This document shows, one piece after another, positions 9,820-21,250 of a DNA stretch of 64,000 nt. The number at the start of each line of letters is the position of its first letter. Position 1 is the stretch's first letter. The translations under genes and the position numbers were made by a program. The notes under the pieces were generated by a model. That model saw nothing but the letters and a program-made list of their open reading frames with translations, did not search any database and was not told the DNA's origin. Source of the DNA: Tenodera sinensis (Eukaryota; Arthropoda; Insecta; Mantodea; Mantidae); NCBI GenBank assembly GCA_030765045.1, contig CM060966.1:65549421-65613420 (forward strand), in the 5' to 3' direction.

Positions 9820-10115
9820 TGGATTAGGCTCTCGCCTGTTCCGTCTTCACAGTGTCTCCTTCCATATTTTCCTCGGCCTCCCTACGCCCCTTTCCTTTAG
9901 GACTATATTGGAAAACTACTTTTGGCAGTCTTGTATCATCCATTCTTCCAACATGTTCAAACCATCTTCTTCTGTACCTATCCATTCTTGAGGTGATAGC
10001 TTCCACTTGTAATGCATTTCTTATATTTTCATTTCTAATTCTATCTTCTCTTGTACATCCTTTCGTTCTTCTCAAGAATCTCATTTCGCAACTTTGTATT
10101 CTGCTGATGGTTCTG
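9820..10115 (-). pseudogene. LINE reverse-transcriptase C-terminal fragment
   Basis: About 95 codons reading CEMRFLRRTKGCTREDRI, then RMDRYRRRWFEHVGRMDD and RLPKVVFQYSPKGKGRR. The order R-F-L-R-x-x-x-G, D-R-I-R-N, W-x-H-x-x-R-M, R-x-P-K and P-x-G-R-R is the conserved tail after the RT domain in many insect LINEs, often mis-annotated as craniofacial-development-like. RT itself is absent. The (TTC)n tract next to its 3' side fits a retrotransposition tail. Confidence 0.7.
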
Positions 10116-10592
10116 AATTTCTGAAAAGTATTTTAAAAACCGTAACCTGAGATTTTGTAGGTGGAATTTTATTATTTCCAAAAGTCCATCAGCAAGACTA
10201 ATCGGCACAGTAAGCAAAATGGATTCTTGGACAGAGGGCAATTCATATATCTCTCGCTGAAATATGTTTTTAATATTTTTGATCATTCAGAAAAGATATT
10301 CTGACAGTATGCGTATCAAATGTTTTGTACTCCCTAAGAAGTCCTCGCATACCCCAAGTTGCATCTAGGTCTCATCTAGACGGTCTCGATAGGTGGCCCG
10401 AATCTTTTGATGGATGATGCATTTCACAATATTATTCCATAAGTTCGCAAACAAGTGTGAAAGCTCCTACTGTAGGATTAAGTTCCATTTCCTGGAGTGT
10501 TTTTAGTTTAGAAATAAGTGAATTTCGATATATCAAGGGAAAATATTTGCCCTACCCATCGTGCAGATGATTTTTAAATCTATAATAATGTA

Positions 10593-10820
10593 TAAGAGGT
10601 GGAACTAGGGCTGAAAAATTCAACGCCATAGCTGGGATTTGAACCACAGATCTTCCGCTTATCGAGCGGTTGTTCTAACCACCAAGCGGAAGATCCGTGG
10701 TTCAAATACCGGCTAATGGCATTGAATTTTTCAGTCCTGATTCCACCTCTTAAGCATTGCCCACACACGGCTTGTGTGTTTAAAAACACCAGCAGTTAAG
10801 TTCGTTGGCATAAATTAATA
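10593..10820. repeat. palindromic pair of SINE family 3 units
   Basis: An inverted repeat with arms at about 10593-10662 and 10684-10752. The left arm reads taagaggtggaactaggg... to ...agatcttccgctt, and the right arm is its complement with a few mismatches. Each arm holds one SINE-3 body and B box (ggtttgaa/ttcaaa...). The spacer is tRNA-like atcgagcggttgttctaacc. The tail to 10820 (cattgcccacacacgg... ttggcataaat) is the SINE-3 3' region also seen, inverted, at 38722-38770. Confidence 0.7.
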
Positions 10821-11898
10821 ATAATTACTAAAATGATGTAATTTAATTTACCTTTCCCAATGTTCTTTATTAAATTATTGCACAATAATCTGAAAACCCT
10901 TAATTGTACATACGCCCCTTTACCTCTTGGAATTGTAATTGCGTAAACTCTCTATGATATTCTTAACATTGTGATATTCACTGAAATGCATGTAGGTATG
11001 ATTTCCGTAACCTCCTCGCGACAGTTTTCCAAGTTATGGGAACATTACGTGTGTTTTAGCGGTAAAAGCACTGTCGAAACGGTGGAGTATTTTATGGGTA
11101 TGCGCTGTGCCTTTCTTTATGCCGTAGTTATTAAATAAGATAAGACAGATTTCACAATTTCCATTTAATATGGAAACACCTGACAACAGTGCGCGGTAGG
11201 GGCGAGGCTTTGTTACGAGCATTCCAAACTCTCAGGGCATAAATTTAAACATTTCGGAAATTACACCATCTGCAACCATTCAGAAACGTAATTTTCTCGA
11301 TTATAAATTATAAATACCGTTTGAACAATTCCTGATCCTATTGTCTCTTTTTATGTAGTAATCAATAGCTAGCTCCCGACATTGCACCACCTACTTAATT
11401 TAATTTATCGCCCCCATTATTTATCAAATTATTGTGCAATGATCTGGGGGATGTTTATCCTAACCGTTATAATAAGCTGCAATTTCATTTACTACTACGA
11501 ATGAAAACATCGCCCGATATGCAGCAAAGGATGTGATCGCCCAAACATCTCACTTCAAGACAGTCTTCCAAGTTATGGAAATGTTGCATAGTCCAAAAGT
11601 ACCCTTTGACGGTGGAACATCAATGGTTGGAATGGTCGAGTAATTTGTTACACATCCACTGTAGGTGGTACTTAAAATCTTTTTATATTCTCTTTATCCC
11701 ATGTTATTTAATAACACAAAAGCTATATAGCGTTCACATAATATTGAATCTCGTAACATATACAACGAAATAAACGCAAAACTGATGAATATGAAGATTT
11801 TCCATTCCCAGGCCACGAAGAAATATTTAGACCATCTTTCCAAAAGGATTGATAAAAACTGGGCTTTTCAATGGGAAAGACATAAAAATTAGTTTCAC
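10821..11898. repeat. possible diverged direct duplication, otherwise non-coding
   Basis: Segments near 10860-11100 and 11420-11640 share ordered short blocks: ttattaaattattgcacaat versus ttatcaaattattgtgcaat, ttccaagttatgg followed by aaca/aatg, and acggtgga. This suggests an old ~550-bp tandem duplication. No ORF with known motifs. Confidence 0.35.
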
Positions 11899-11909
11899 AC
11901 AAACACACA

Positions 11910-11963
<54 letters not shown>

Positions 11964-11968
11964 CACAA
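11899..11968. repeat. (CA)n microsatellite
   Basis: About 33 CA units with two early interruptions. It is not inside a FamX copy, since neither FamX flank is present. Confidence 0.95.
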
Positions 11969-12136
11969 AACATTAGAATAAATGTGAGTGATCAAGCGAT
12001 TACCTTCACCACCTTATCTAAGGTCAAATCCTTTTAAATTATCTAAATATCATGAAGTTTTTTCAGCAGAAACACAAAATAAGAACCCCAAGACGGCCAT
12101 TAGAAACACACAAAGGTTATTTTTACATTACAAATA

Positions 12137-13076
<940 letters not shown>

Positions 13077-13088
13077 AAGTGTTGCGGT

Positions 13089-13359
13089 GCGGGAGACCCG
13101 GGTTGGATTCCCGGTACCGGCGTGGGGATTTTCTCCCGCTGGGAGATCTGGTCCTGGGTGCACTTAGCCTCATTAGGTGCTTGAGGGGCCAATTGAGGAG
13201 CTAGTTTATTGTAAGGCAGAGGCCCCTGGTCGAGAAGACCGCATAACCGGCCGGAAGGGACCGGGGCCGTGATCACGTCCCACCTCCAGTACTGCACCTC
13301 TGCTAGTGGGGGACCCAGCGGTCGAGCGGATGAGCTGTTGTGCCACGGGATTACGGGTT
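13089..13359 (+). repeat. tRNA-derived SINE, family 2, with TSD
   Basis: Flanked by a 12-bp direct repeat aagtgttgcggt (13077-13088 and 13360-13371). It starts inside the tRNA-like head: gcgggagacccgggttggat then tcccgg provides the B box, but the A box is missing. The body (gggattttctcccgctggga, cacgtcccacctccagtact) matches the copy at 22921-23228. The 5' truncation just before the B box with a clean TSD fits LINE-mediated retrotransposition. Confidence 0.85.
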
Positions 13360-13703
13360 AAGTGTTGCGGTAAGCGTAAAAGGTTTAAACTACAATCTCT
13401 CCAAATAAACCATGATTTTCTATCCATGATTTCAACCAAATTAACGTGTACCAATAACATTTCTACTGGCGCGTATACTTTAAACTACAAAGAATTGCAA
13501 ATTTTTGGAGGCTCTTAATATAAATATCCTTAATTATGTTATTCACGTGTAAAGGCGAGCGAACTGAGTAGTGAATGCAATGTATTTGTCTGCTCAGAAT
13601 AATCAACAGAGATAATACAAGGGTTAACATTTACCAACTAGCAGCAGCGGAATCACTACACATAATGTACAAACTTAGGCTTTCACGGCCGGTGTACTGA
13701 CTA

Positions 13704-13863
13704 TTTTATCTCTTTCGGGCTTGTAGGCCATGGTCTACAAGGCTTGAAGATACCGACGTTTCGCCAAGTACTGCGCTTGACATCTTCAGGGCAAGATGAT
13801 CTGTTGTCTGCGCTGGTATGAGTTCGAATCTGACCACGGCCTACAAGCCCGAAAGAGATAAAA
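13704..13863. repeat. foldback element with 32-bp inverted arms
   Basis: Arms at 13704-13735 (ttttatctctttcgggcttg...) and 13832-13863 (...caagcccgaaagagataaaa) pair with a single mismatch. The loop holds gacgtttcgcc and catcttcaggg, a motif pair I recall from dispersed insect repeats. It has no coding capacity. It could be a short terminal-inverted-repeat transposon, but no TSD was identified. Confidence 0.7.
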
Positions 13864-14284
13864 CTAGCTAATAGTCATTACATCATAACTTCCACGTTAA
13901 CAATTTGAACTTCTTTTCAAATCCTATTTCAAACAGGCACCACAACAAGTAGTTTGCACTACATTACGTTCATTCTCTATAAATCCACTTGGAATATGAG
14001 CAATAAAAGTTTAGATGGTATCGACCAGGTCAGGTAAGCTTCACCTTATCGTATCGTTCATTTTGAGAACCAAAATGCTACATCAAGTCAAGCTTGGACA
14101 TACATGCCCTTGCAGTACTAAATTATTGTTGAATATGTTATGGACGGACGTGTATGAGTATGTTATAGCACTAATCAAAATATGCACCCATGTGTAATAG
14201 TTAAAAATATGATTTTGAGTTTTTATGTATACATTTTATTTTCCCTTTTAAGCGCCTTTTTATTTTAACAAATGTTACAGATGA
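13864..14284. other. no recognisable feature
   Basis: AT-rich. The ORF at 14015-14197 has no recognisable motif. Confidence 0.4.
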
Positions 14285-14432
14285 TGTGTGAATGTGTGCG
14301 TGAATTCAAAGTATAAAACCCCCAAAGATCGAAGAACCCAACGTAAACCTGTAACACCATTTATCAATAGGCAAGGCCGCCGATATGACCTCTGCAGTTA
14401 AAGGCGGGATATAAATGGAACAAAAATAATGT
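14285..14432 (+). repeat. SINE family 4, 3' fragment
   Basis: Shares the tgtgaatgtgtgcgtgaatt block and the end ttaaaggcgggatataaatg with the fuller copy at 56577-56872 (ttaaaggtgacatataaatg) and with 46795-47015. The tRNA-like head is missing here. Confidence 0.45.
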
Positions 14433-15057
14433 TACAGATGATAACTAATTACCATAAACGGGATAACTTTGGAATAGCGGCTTCAAGTGTGGGACACCGC
14501 GTATTTCCAGCTTTCAAAATTCCTGAAGAATTACCTACTACTGTATCATTGTTACGCCCTCCGCCCAAAATTAACCCGATTTACCGTATTCCTTGACAAA
14601 CGCACTCTAAAGCAAAAGTAGAAATAATTTAGATTGCAGCAATACTTCTTTCTAATCTTAAAACAAATATTTCAGCTTAAAAATAATTATCCATTATGAA
14701 ATGCAGTCAAGAAGAACAGATACAAATACATAATGTTACAACATAACTTCCTTCTAAATATCTTTAAAGCACACTTTTATTATCTAGTTAGGATAACATT
14801 AAATAAGTTGTTATTGATTTATTCCTACATCTTTTTCCATGCAATGAGGTTTCTAGATTCCATCTTTTCGCTTTTAGGTCTTCATTCGTTATGCATTACC
14901 TCACCGACTTCCTGAGTATTGTTTGGATGTTTATCTGATTAAAACAACGTTCCAAGTGATACACACTCGGACACTAGCAACCCGAAATGTACCCATTTAA
15001 TGTAGGTGCTCAAGTGCGAAGTGGTCTTTCCTTCCGTTCCCCTTCAGAATGTGAAGA
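14433..15057. other. no recognisable feature
   Basis: AT-rich, no motif-bearing ORF. Confidence 0.4.
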
Positions 15058-15089
15058 CACACACACACACGCACGCACGCACGCACGCA

Positions 15090-15122
<33 letters not shown>
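15058..15122. repeat. (CA)n with (ACGC)n core
   Basis: Compound microsatellite: acac units, then acgc units (15068-15091), then CA units. Confidence 0.9.
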
Positions 15123-15124
<2 letters not shown>

Positions 15125-15932
15125 CAGGGATATTCTCCTGATAGACAACACAAACTGCTAGATCCTATTACCAATTTGTGTATGTACGGTACATGTTAAG
15201 CTGATTTTACAATACAATTAAGTTAACCGTTAACTAAGGAAGTAATATCCTGGCGATCAGGTTCCTTCCTAATTCCTTTTGCTTAAGAAGGACAATTAAA
15301 TCAAAATAATATTCTACAATTACTTATTGTAGTAATCATGACTACAATTCGTTTGTTGAACTAAAAGTTTATGAGAAATAAAACCAAATAGTTCAACAGA
15401 TATTCATCCATATGCTGACGTGAACAAATTTAACCTAAATGAGCGGCGACACGAAAGCGGTCTTGAAGCCTATTATTTCAGTCAAGAATGTTCAACATCT
15501 TTATTTTGTTAACTTTCCGTAAAAAATAAAAATAAATAAATAAAACTAAAGTAAAAATAAATTTAAAAAAATAAAACTTGCATTATCACTAATCTGGCAG
15601 TATCTAAACCAGGATGTGTTTCTCAGATTTCACTTCTACTTTAATTTTACTGGATATCATACTGCACTTTTGTATACAATACTGATTTTTTAGATGTAAA
15701 CTAATTCTAATAATATAACAAAAACACAACAAAAGAAAGAAAAATACAAATTCCGTCTCGTCAATTCTCCTCTGCAGGTGTAATCGGTTTCCTGGATCTT
15801 CTCCTTGTACCTACTCCAACTCTTCTTCTATGAGCTCGTACTCTAGTCGATTTTCTGAGATCCATTGCCATTACCTCAATTGCTGTCCATTCCTCTGTGG
15901 CTCTCGACTCTTCTTTAATTCTAAGTATTCTT

Positions 15933-16097
15933 TCATTGCTGTGTCAACACAATGTCCGCCATTAACTGCAAAGTTTTGGCATCCTCCTTGTTCCTAACAA
16001 TGTTCCAAATACTCTTTCCTTCCAGTTCCATTCTTCCCTCCTTTATCAAATGACGACGTAGTGTGCATTCAAATAGTAAATGTTCCGGAGTATCTCT
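15933..16097 (-). pseudogene. LINE ORF2 C-terminal fragment
   Basis: A 54-codon stretch reads RDTPEHLLFECTLRRHLIKE and continues to a TGA at 15933-15935. The pattern T-P-E-H-L-L-F-x-C-x-x-R is the conserved zinc-like segment near the C terminus of R1/Jockey-group ORF2 proteins. The frame is closed on both sides, so only this scrap can be recognised. The upstream RT is absent. Confidence 0.5.
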
Positions 16098-16798
16098 TCT
16101 TTAACTTTGTGTAAATGAGAAAATGTCATTGAAATAAGATTTACGAGGAAAAAAGAAGTAAAGAGAGAATGACAGGATACGCCACTGATAGGACAAGCAC
16201 CCGAGTCAGAGAGCGGCAAAGTGATTGGTTAATTTGATGGACATGCGATGTGACATCGCAGTCCAAGTAACAAGTAACACAACAGCCGTGTGACTTGCCC
16301 GACCAGACAGCTGGTGGTTTTTGTCTTGGCCCCACCAGTATGTCATCAAGGACCACTTACATGCCAGAGTGGCCCAACCCATTCCCATCATTTTCATCTC
16401 ATATCGTATAAATACCTTTGTTGGCACACACACAAATAACTAATTCACTAAGCAAGAGTATAAATACTACCCATTATATGTTAAGTATCAAGCAAATGCC
16501 CATTTCATTCCCTGCTTGAAGCACGAAACTGAGGCCTAACTTCTGACCACAGATACTGCTTAGTCCGCTCTACCACAAAATGCATATTTATCAGTCTAAT
16601 ACCCATTCTATAAACAGATTAACAGATGTGTGGTCCTTCGGGGCAACTTCCATAAATCAAGACTTTTGTAGATAACAATCTTCCTGTATTTTCTTTTTTG
16701 TTAATATAGCGTAACGGTACAAGTGACCGTGTCAGAAAAATTTTCGCTGAATATTGGAAAGATATAGTTCATTAATCTCGCCTCACTCCAAGAGAAAA
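16098..16798. other. no recognisable feature
   Basis: Unique-looking sequence. The overlapping ORFs at 16141-16433 on the minus strand lack known motifs. Confidence 0.4.
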
Positions 16799-16859
16799 CG
16801 AAAAAAAAAAAAAAAAAGAAAGAAAGAAAAGAAAAAACACACAGGCGAACATGCGTGCG

Positions 16860-16931
<72 letters not shown>
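16799..16931. repeat. poly(A)/(GAAA)n plus (GC)n(CA)n compound repeat
   Basis: An A-rich run with gaaa units (16799-16837), then cgcgcgcg (16857-16868), then about 31 CA units to 16931. Neither FamX flank is present, so this CA tract has another origin. Confidence 0.9.
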
Positions 16932-16934
<3 letters not shown>

Positions 16935-17284
16935 AAATATCTTCATTGCGATGGAACAAAGTTGTGATACACGAAACGTTTCATCCCTTAGGTAACATAG
17001 AAACCTGTTTGAGGTAAAACATTAGTCAGTTTACTATAATAATCAAGGGTGAATTTAACAAATACACTATTTCTTGCGTATCTCTATCCGCTGAACCCTC
17101 TTCCCAAAAGCAATTGCATGTTTTTTACACTTGCCTTCGGTCAAGTTGGTGTAGTTAAGCATGACGGTAATGTAATAAACCACGAATTAAACAAGAGTGG
17201 TGAAAGGAACGTCATGCAGTTACCTTTAACATTTGTGAGGCAATTATTAGGTGTGCATCAAAACGTGTATTTCGCCGAAAAACT

Positions 17285-17660
17285 CCGAAATAAGAACTAA
17301 GATATACGAAGAGGTGCATGGTTTATCGACAACGGGCAGCACACGTCGGATCGATGTATAGCACATAAAAAAGACCGCATAAAGGGTTTTATTCTCGATC
17401 CAACCATAAGGTTCGAACACCATCTTAGTCAGCCTATGGAAGTGCATCTCGAAAAAGAATCTACGCACTTACCATACCCTTTTATAAAAATAAACACCAG
17501 CTGGATGACATCAAAATTACTGATCTCATGGTAGGTGTCTGAGGCACAATTCAAGCCCTTTTTGTGAACTTTTGGAGAGAATTCAAGCTTCCAACTACCA
17601 ACATACGAAAAATTGTTAATTTTTTTCATTTTATGCTTCCTTGAAGCTGCTATGGCAACA
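17285..17660 (+). pseudogene. R2-like LINE endonuclease-domain remnant (plus strand)
   Basis: Reading across two frameshifts gives EEVHGLSTTGSTRRID, then GFILDPTIRFE...QPMEVHLEKES, then DDIKITDLMVGV and FVNFWREFKLP. The E-E, G-S-T-R-R-I-D and I-L-D-P-T-x-R-F-E blocks match in order the protein at 17796-18218 and correspond to the restriction-like endonuclease of R2-type LINEs. Several stops and frameshifts make it dead. It converges tail to tail with the minus-strand copy. Confidence 0.6.
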
Positions 17661-17795
17661 AAGATTTTTAACAACAGTTTGGTTATATATACACATTTTC
17701 TAAAAGGAAAGAACATAACAAGATTCATGTAATATGTATGTTATAAAGAAGACAAGAAAAGAGGAGAAAAAGAAAAGAAAAAAGTAACTTTTCAG

Positions 17796-18218
17796 TTACC
17801 ATGTAAATGGTATCGCTGAGTGGCAACAGAACTCTTCACTGCTGACAGGCTGATTTCCTCGAGTACCATTCAATACCCCAAATATTTCAATCGTCGAGGT
17901 TGTATTTATCTTTATAAAATTGCACTGTCGGTTGGTATATGACATTTTTTCTTCATTAACCTCCATAGGTTGGGCTGAGGTGGTCTCAAAACGCATTGTT
18001 GGATCAAGGATGTAATCTTTCTTTGAACCGGACTTATAGGCGATGATATCTATGTGCCTCGTGCTCCCTTGTGTAGCAATTCCTGGAACTTCTTCATATA
18101 TGTTATACCCAGCCTTTTTGAGGGAGTCAGCAAGCACATGCCGAACTGTATGATGACGTGAATTTCTGAGAGCCTCGCCATGCTGGTAGAACCCTAAGAC
18201 GTGAGACAGAGTTTCCAT
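17796..18218 (-). pseudogene. R2-like LINE C terminus with restriction-like endonuclease
   Basis: A 140-codon ORF starting inside a longer protein (upstream codons read DASYAR). The order ETLSHVLGF, RNSRHH, EEVPG, G-S-T-R-H-I-D and ILDPTMRFE parallels the C terminus of R2 proteins: a zinc-like E-T-L-x-H-x-L, an R-x-x-R-H helix, and an acidic pair D-x14-D as in the PD-x12-14-D catalytic signature of the restriction-like endonuclease. The cysteine normally ending the ETLSHVLG segment is tyrosine here. After GTRG the protein diverges and soon stops at TW. The RT domain is absent. Confidence 0.65.
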
Positions 18219-19602
18219 CCTGGCATAGCTCGCATCAATGGTGCGGTGCTACGTTGCCCGTCATCTTATTGGCGTCTTTCTATAAGTGGCTCTGTAAACT
18301 TTGTTAGATCCCACTTGTTTGGACCTTAAAAGTGCAAAAAACATTTTGTTATATTACCTATATTTAAAAGTTTTAATTGATAAAACCAAAATATTTTTAA
18401 TACTATCACTAAACCCTGTTTGGAAATTGTTAAACCGAAACTCAAACTTTTGTCTAATGGTAATTAATATTGTTTTCTTTTTTATCTTCGTTTCAAGCCA
18501 TCTATGGAACACGTTAAGCAACCCACTGCATTTATATTCACTTCTTTCCTTTTTCCTTTCTATCTTTTCAATATTTCTCCATCCTGTCACGGTGATTTTT
18601 AAAAAATATTTTTAAATGTTGTTATTTATGTTTCTTTTTTTTTTTTTACTTTGTTAAAGTTGGCAACCCACATACGTGGGAAGTTGTTAATTTATTTCAA
18701 TAAAGCAAATTAACTACTAAGAGCTATAAACAGATGATTGCAAAATTGTCGTATCTACTTCAAACACTGAAAAGATAGGCATGACTATGGAATTCCACCG
18801 TTAATACTCCAACTGCACATTGCATCCGCCGCCACGTATATTTCATTTTGTACCAGAACTTAGGTCAAAAGTTTAACTCTGGTTCCCATACAAGTTCAAA
18901 ACTTTTGTACGAATTCACACAGTGAAATTTTAACGCAAGTTTCGCCACCTGCTAAAGTATATTACCAAATGACAAGTATCTTGTACTTCTTGAAGCTCTC
19001 AAAACATAGTTACCTATACCTTCAATTTCTTCTCTCTTCTTCCTTTTCAAAGTTATGAACTCATTTAATAAACAGTTTGGCTGTGTTTAATATTTTTAGT
19101 GATCAGGGCTGATGAATTATTAGCGCAAGAAAAATATAAACAAGAACTTTCACTTGCGTTCAGCCGATTAAAAGAACAAAGTGGTGTGAGTGCTACTATT
19201 GATTGCTTTTTAATATAATTTCAGTTTCAAATGTTAACGGCAAACCTATTTTGTGCGTCCAGGTCTTTCTACTGAAGCCTCGAAATGTCACAATGTGCTC
19301 CAAAATGCTCGTATTGTTCACATTCACAATCTTTGTTTAGAACTCGATAACTGTCTTGTTTATTTGCTTTATCTTTGTACTAAATGGTTCTTTGACATTC
19401 TCAATAGTTTACTTTCAAAATATGAAGTTTAATGCAAAAGAAGGGGGGGAAAAGCAATTTTCGTAAAATTAAAAATATAATATGTTACACTTGCACATCT
19501 ACATAGTCTCATTTGCTTTATTTTATTCTCCAAATTATCAATAAAAAACCTTTTTCTATTTCTGGTTAATCCCTCAAATGTTTTTCGAAATGCTTTCAAT
19601 AC
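18219..19602. other. no recognisable feature
   Basis: Long AT-rich stretch. The hydrophobic ORF at 18301-18615 is F/L/I-rich from base composition and shows no domain. Confidence 0.45.
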
Positions 19603-19643
19603 ACGTATAGTGTCTGGACGTATAGCATCCAGACACTATACGT
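19603..19643. repeat. perfect 16-bp inverted repeat (hairpin)
   Basis: acgtatagtgtctgga at 19603-19618 and its exact complement tccagacactatacgt at 19628-19643, separated by 9 bases. No gene lies near enough to suggest a terminator or RNA role. Confidence 0.8.
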
Positions 19644-20351
19644 TAGTCAAAAGATTGAACAGAAGTTTAATATTTAGAATATTTCTGCATGATCAGATGA
19701 GAAACAAAAGAATGGGTGTAACATTTAAAGAGCGTTTAGATGGAAATATTAGAAATTCCAACCAATAACAAGAACTCCCATAATCGGCTAAAACCACAAA
19801 AGAAATGCGATTTTACACAAATCTCATAACCTCGAAATCCTATGATTTTTTTTCTGAGGTACCTAACTTTTTGTCTAATTCCTATGATTTAATGCTGGGG
19901 GCTATGTAAAGTTTAATGCACGCATATAGTAAGTATATATAATATGTTTCCTGAATGACCATAAACAAAGAAAAATATTTTAGCCAGAGAGATTTGAATT
20001 GCCCTCTCTCAAGAATCCATTTTGCTTATTCCACAGACTTATCCAACAATATCTTATATCTGCGCTGTATTCTTTGTTTCAAACGCTGACAACAATAACA
20101 GTGTTTGCGAATAAAATGTTGTTTGTTAACGACGCTGTCAATTGTCAGGATCGTATCAGTGTCACCGGTGTATCAGAATTTCATCACGCAATTATTTTAT
20201 ATGCCAGTAAATCTACTGACAAAGGGCTGTCGCAACAATTGACCTTATAGGTGCTTAAACTAGAAGGCTGGGACTTAAGTACTTACAATATGGTAAGTTA
20301 GCATTAAAATATGTTATCTTGTATGAGCTGAAGAATTTAATGTCGTATCGG
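19644..20351. other. no recognisable feature
   Basis: AT-rich. The ORF at 19999-20250 has no recognisable motif. Confidence 0.4.
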
Positions 20352-20480
20352 CACGTTGGCCATGGTAGCTTAGTGGTTAGAGAGGTCGGACGGAGACCGG
20401 AAGATCTGTGGGTCAATGTCGGCTATGGAATTACATTTGTTCAGTCTCGTTCTGCCCTTTCCGATCTTGTCCTACACACA
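20352..20480 (+). repeat. tRNA-derived SINE fragment (family 3-like)
   Basis: ttggccatggtagcttagtg then gttagag resembles a tRNA 5' half with A box. After 25 bases follow gaagatctgtgggtcaatgt and ggctatgg, matching the family-3 gaagatctgtggttcaaat...gctatgg block with a degraded B box. Confidence 0.5.
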
Positions 20481-21139
20481 GTTATTGAGAAGGACAATTA
20501 ACCGCAACGAACCAATTACTATATTTCTAAAACGTACCTCTTTGAAAAGAGTATTTATTGTTTAGCTTTACAAAACACCAAGAATTATTCCTACAGTAAT
20601 GCTTGTCTAGAGGACAGGATCGTCCTATGGACGAAAAATATACCATTGCCATGGGGCAAAACTTTCCATGTCAAGGTGGGACAAAACATCGAATGCGAAT
20701 ATGTTTTTAGCTTAACGTTCTTCAAGAATAGCTTACTAAATGGTTTACAGCTCAATTACATAAGCATATAATGTTCGATTTTATATCGTATACTTTAAAG
20801 TATAGCATACTAAAATATATGCATTTAAGTATACTGTATTAAAATAAGCATCAGATTTTGATTTTGATCTTAATTAGGATTAATAAATATGTATCTTAGT
20901 TTTATTATGAGGAATTCCACATTTAGATTGTATTTGTATAACTATAGACTAATACGTTTCAGAGAGACGTTTCCTTTTTAGAGAATACAAGAGGAAAACA
21001 GGTTGAAGGTCCCCTATACCAGAATTCCTTAAAAGACACAAGAAAAGCTCAAAGCTGAGTCTTCATAAAAGCAAATACGCAAAGATTTAGGGATTAGTGA
21101 GGGAGGTTTGACAATGCGATTGAAACACATCTTATTAGT
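20481..21139. other. no recognisable feature
   Basis: AT-rich, no ORF or repeat recognised. Confidence 0.4.
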
Positions 21140-21250
21140 TTAATTAAGGGGGACTCAAAACATATATTCCCGATGAAATCTCGACAACCAATTTTTGGGT
21201 GAAATACAATACTTCCTCTACTACCACATGTAGTAGAGATAGTAAAAATG
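21140..21250 (+). repeat. FamX copy I, 3' end only
   Basis: Last ~110 bp of FamX: gggggactcaaaacatatat, tttttgggtgaaatacaata and the terminal hairpin ctctactac-cacat-gtagtagag (21216-21238), here a perfect 9-bp stem, followed by atagtaaaaa. Confidence 0.75.

Noticed and set aside
17049..17300. Independent gene on the plus strand before the R2-like remnant
   Set aside because: Only the final part leads toward the LINE remnant; the rest has no motif and probably belongs to decayed LINE or random sequence.
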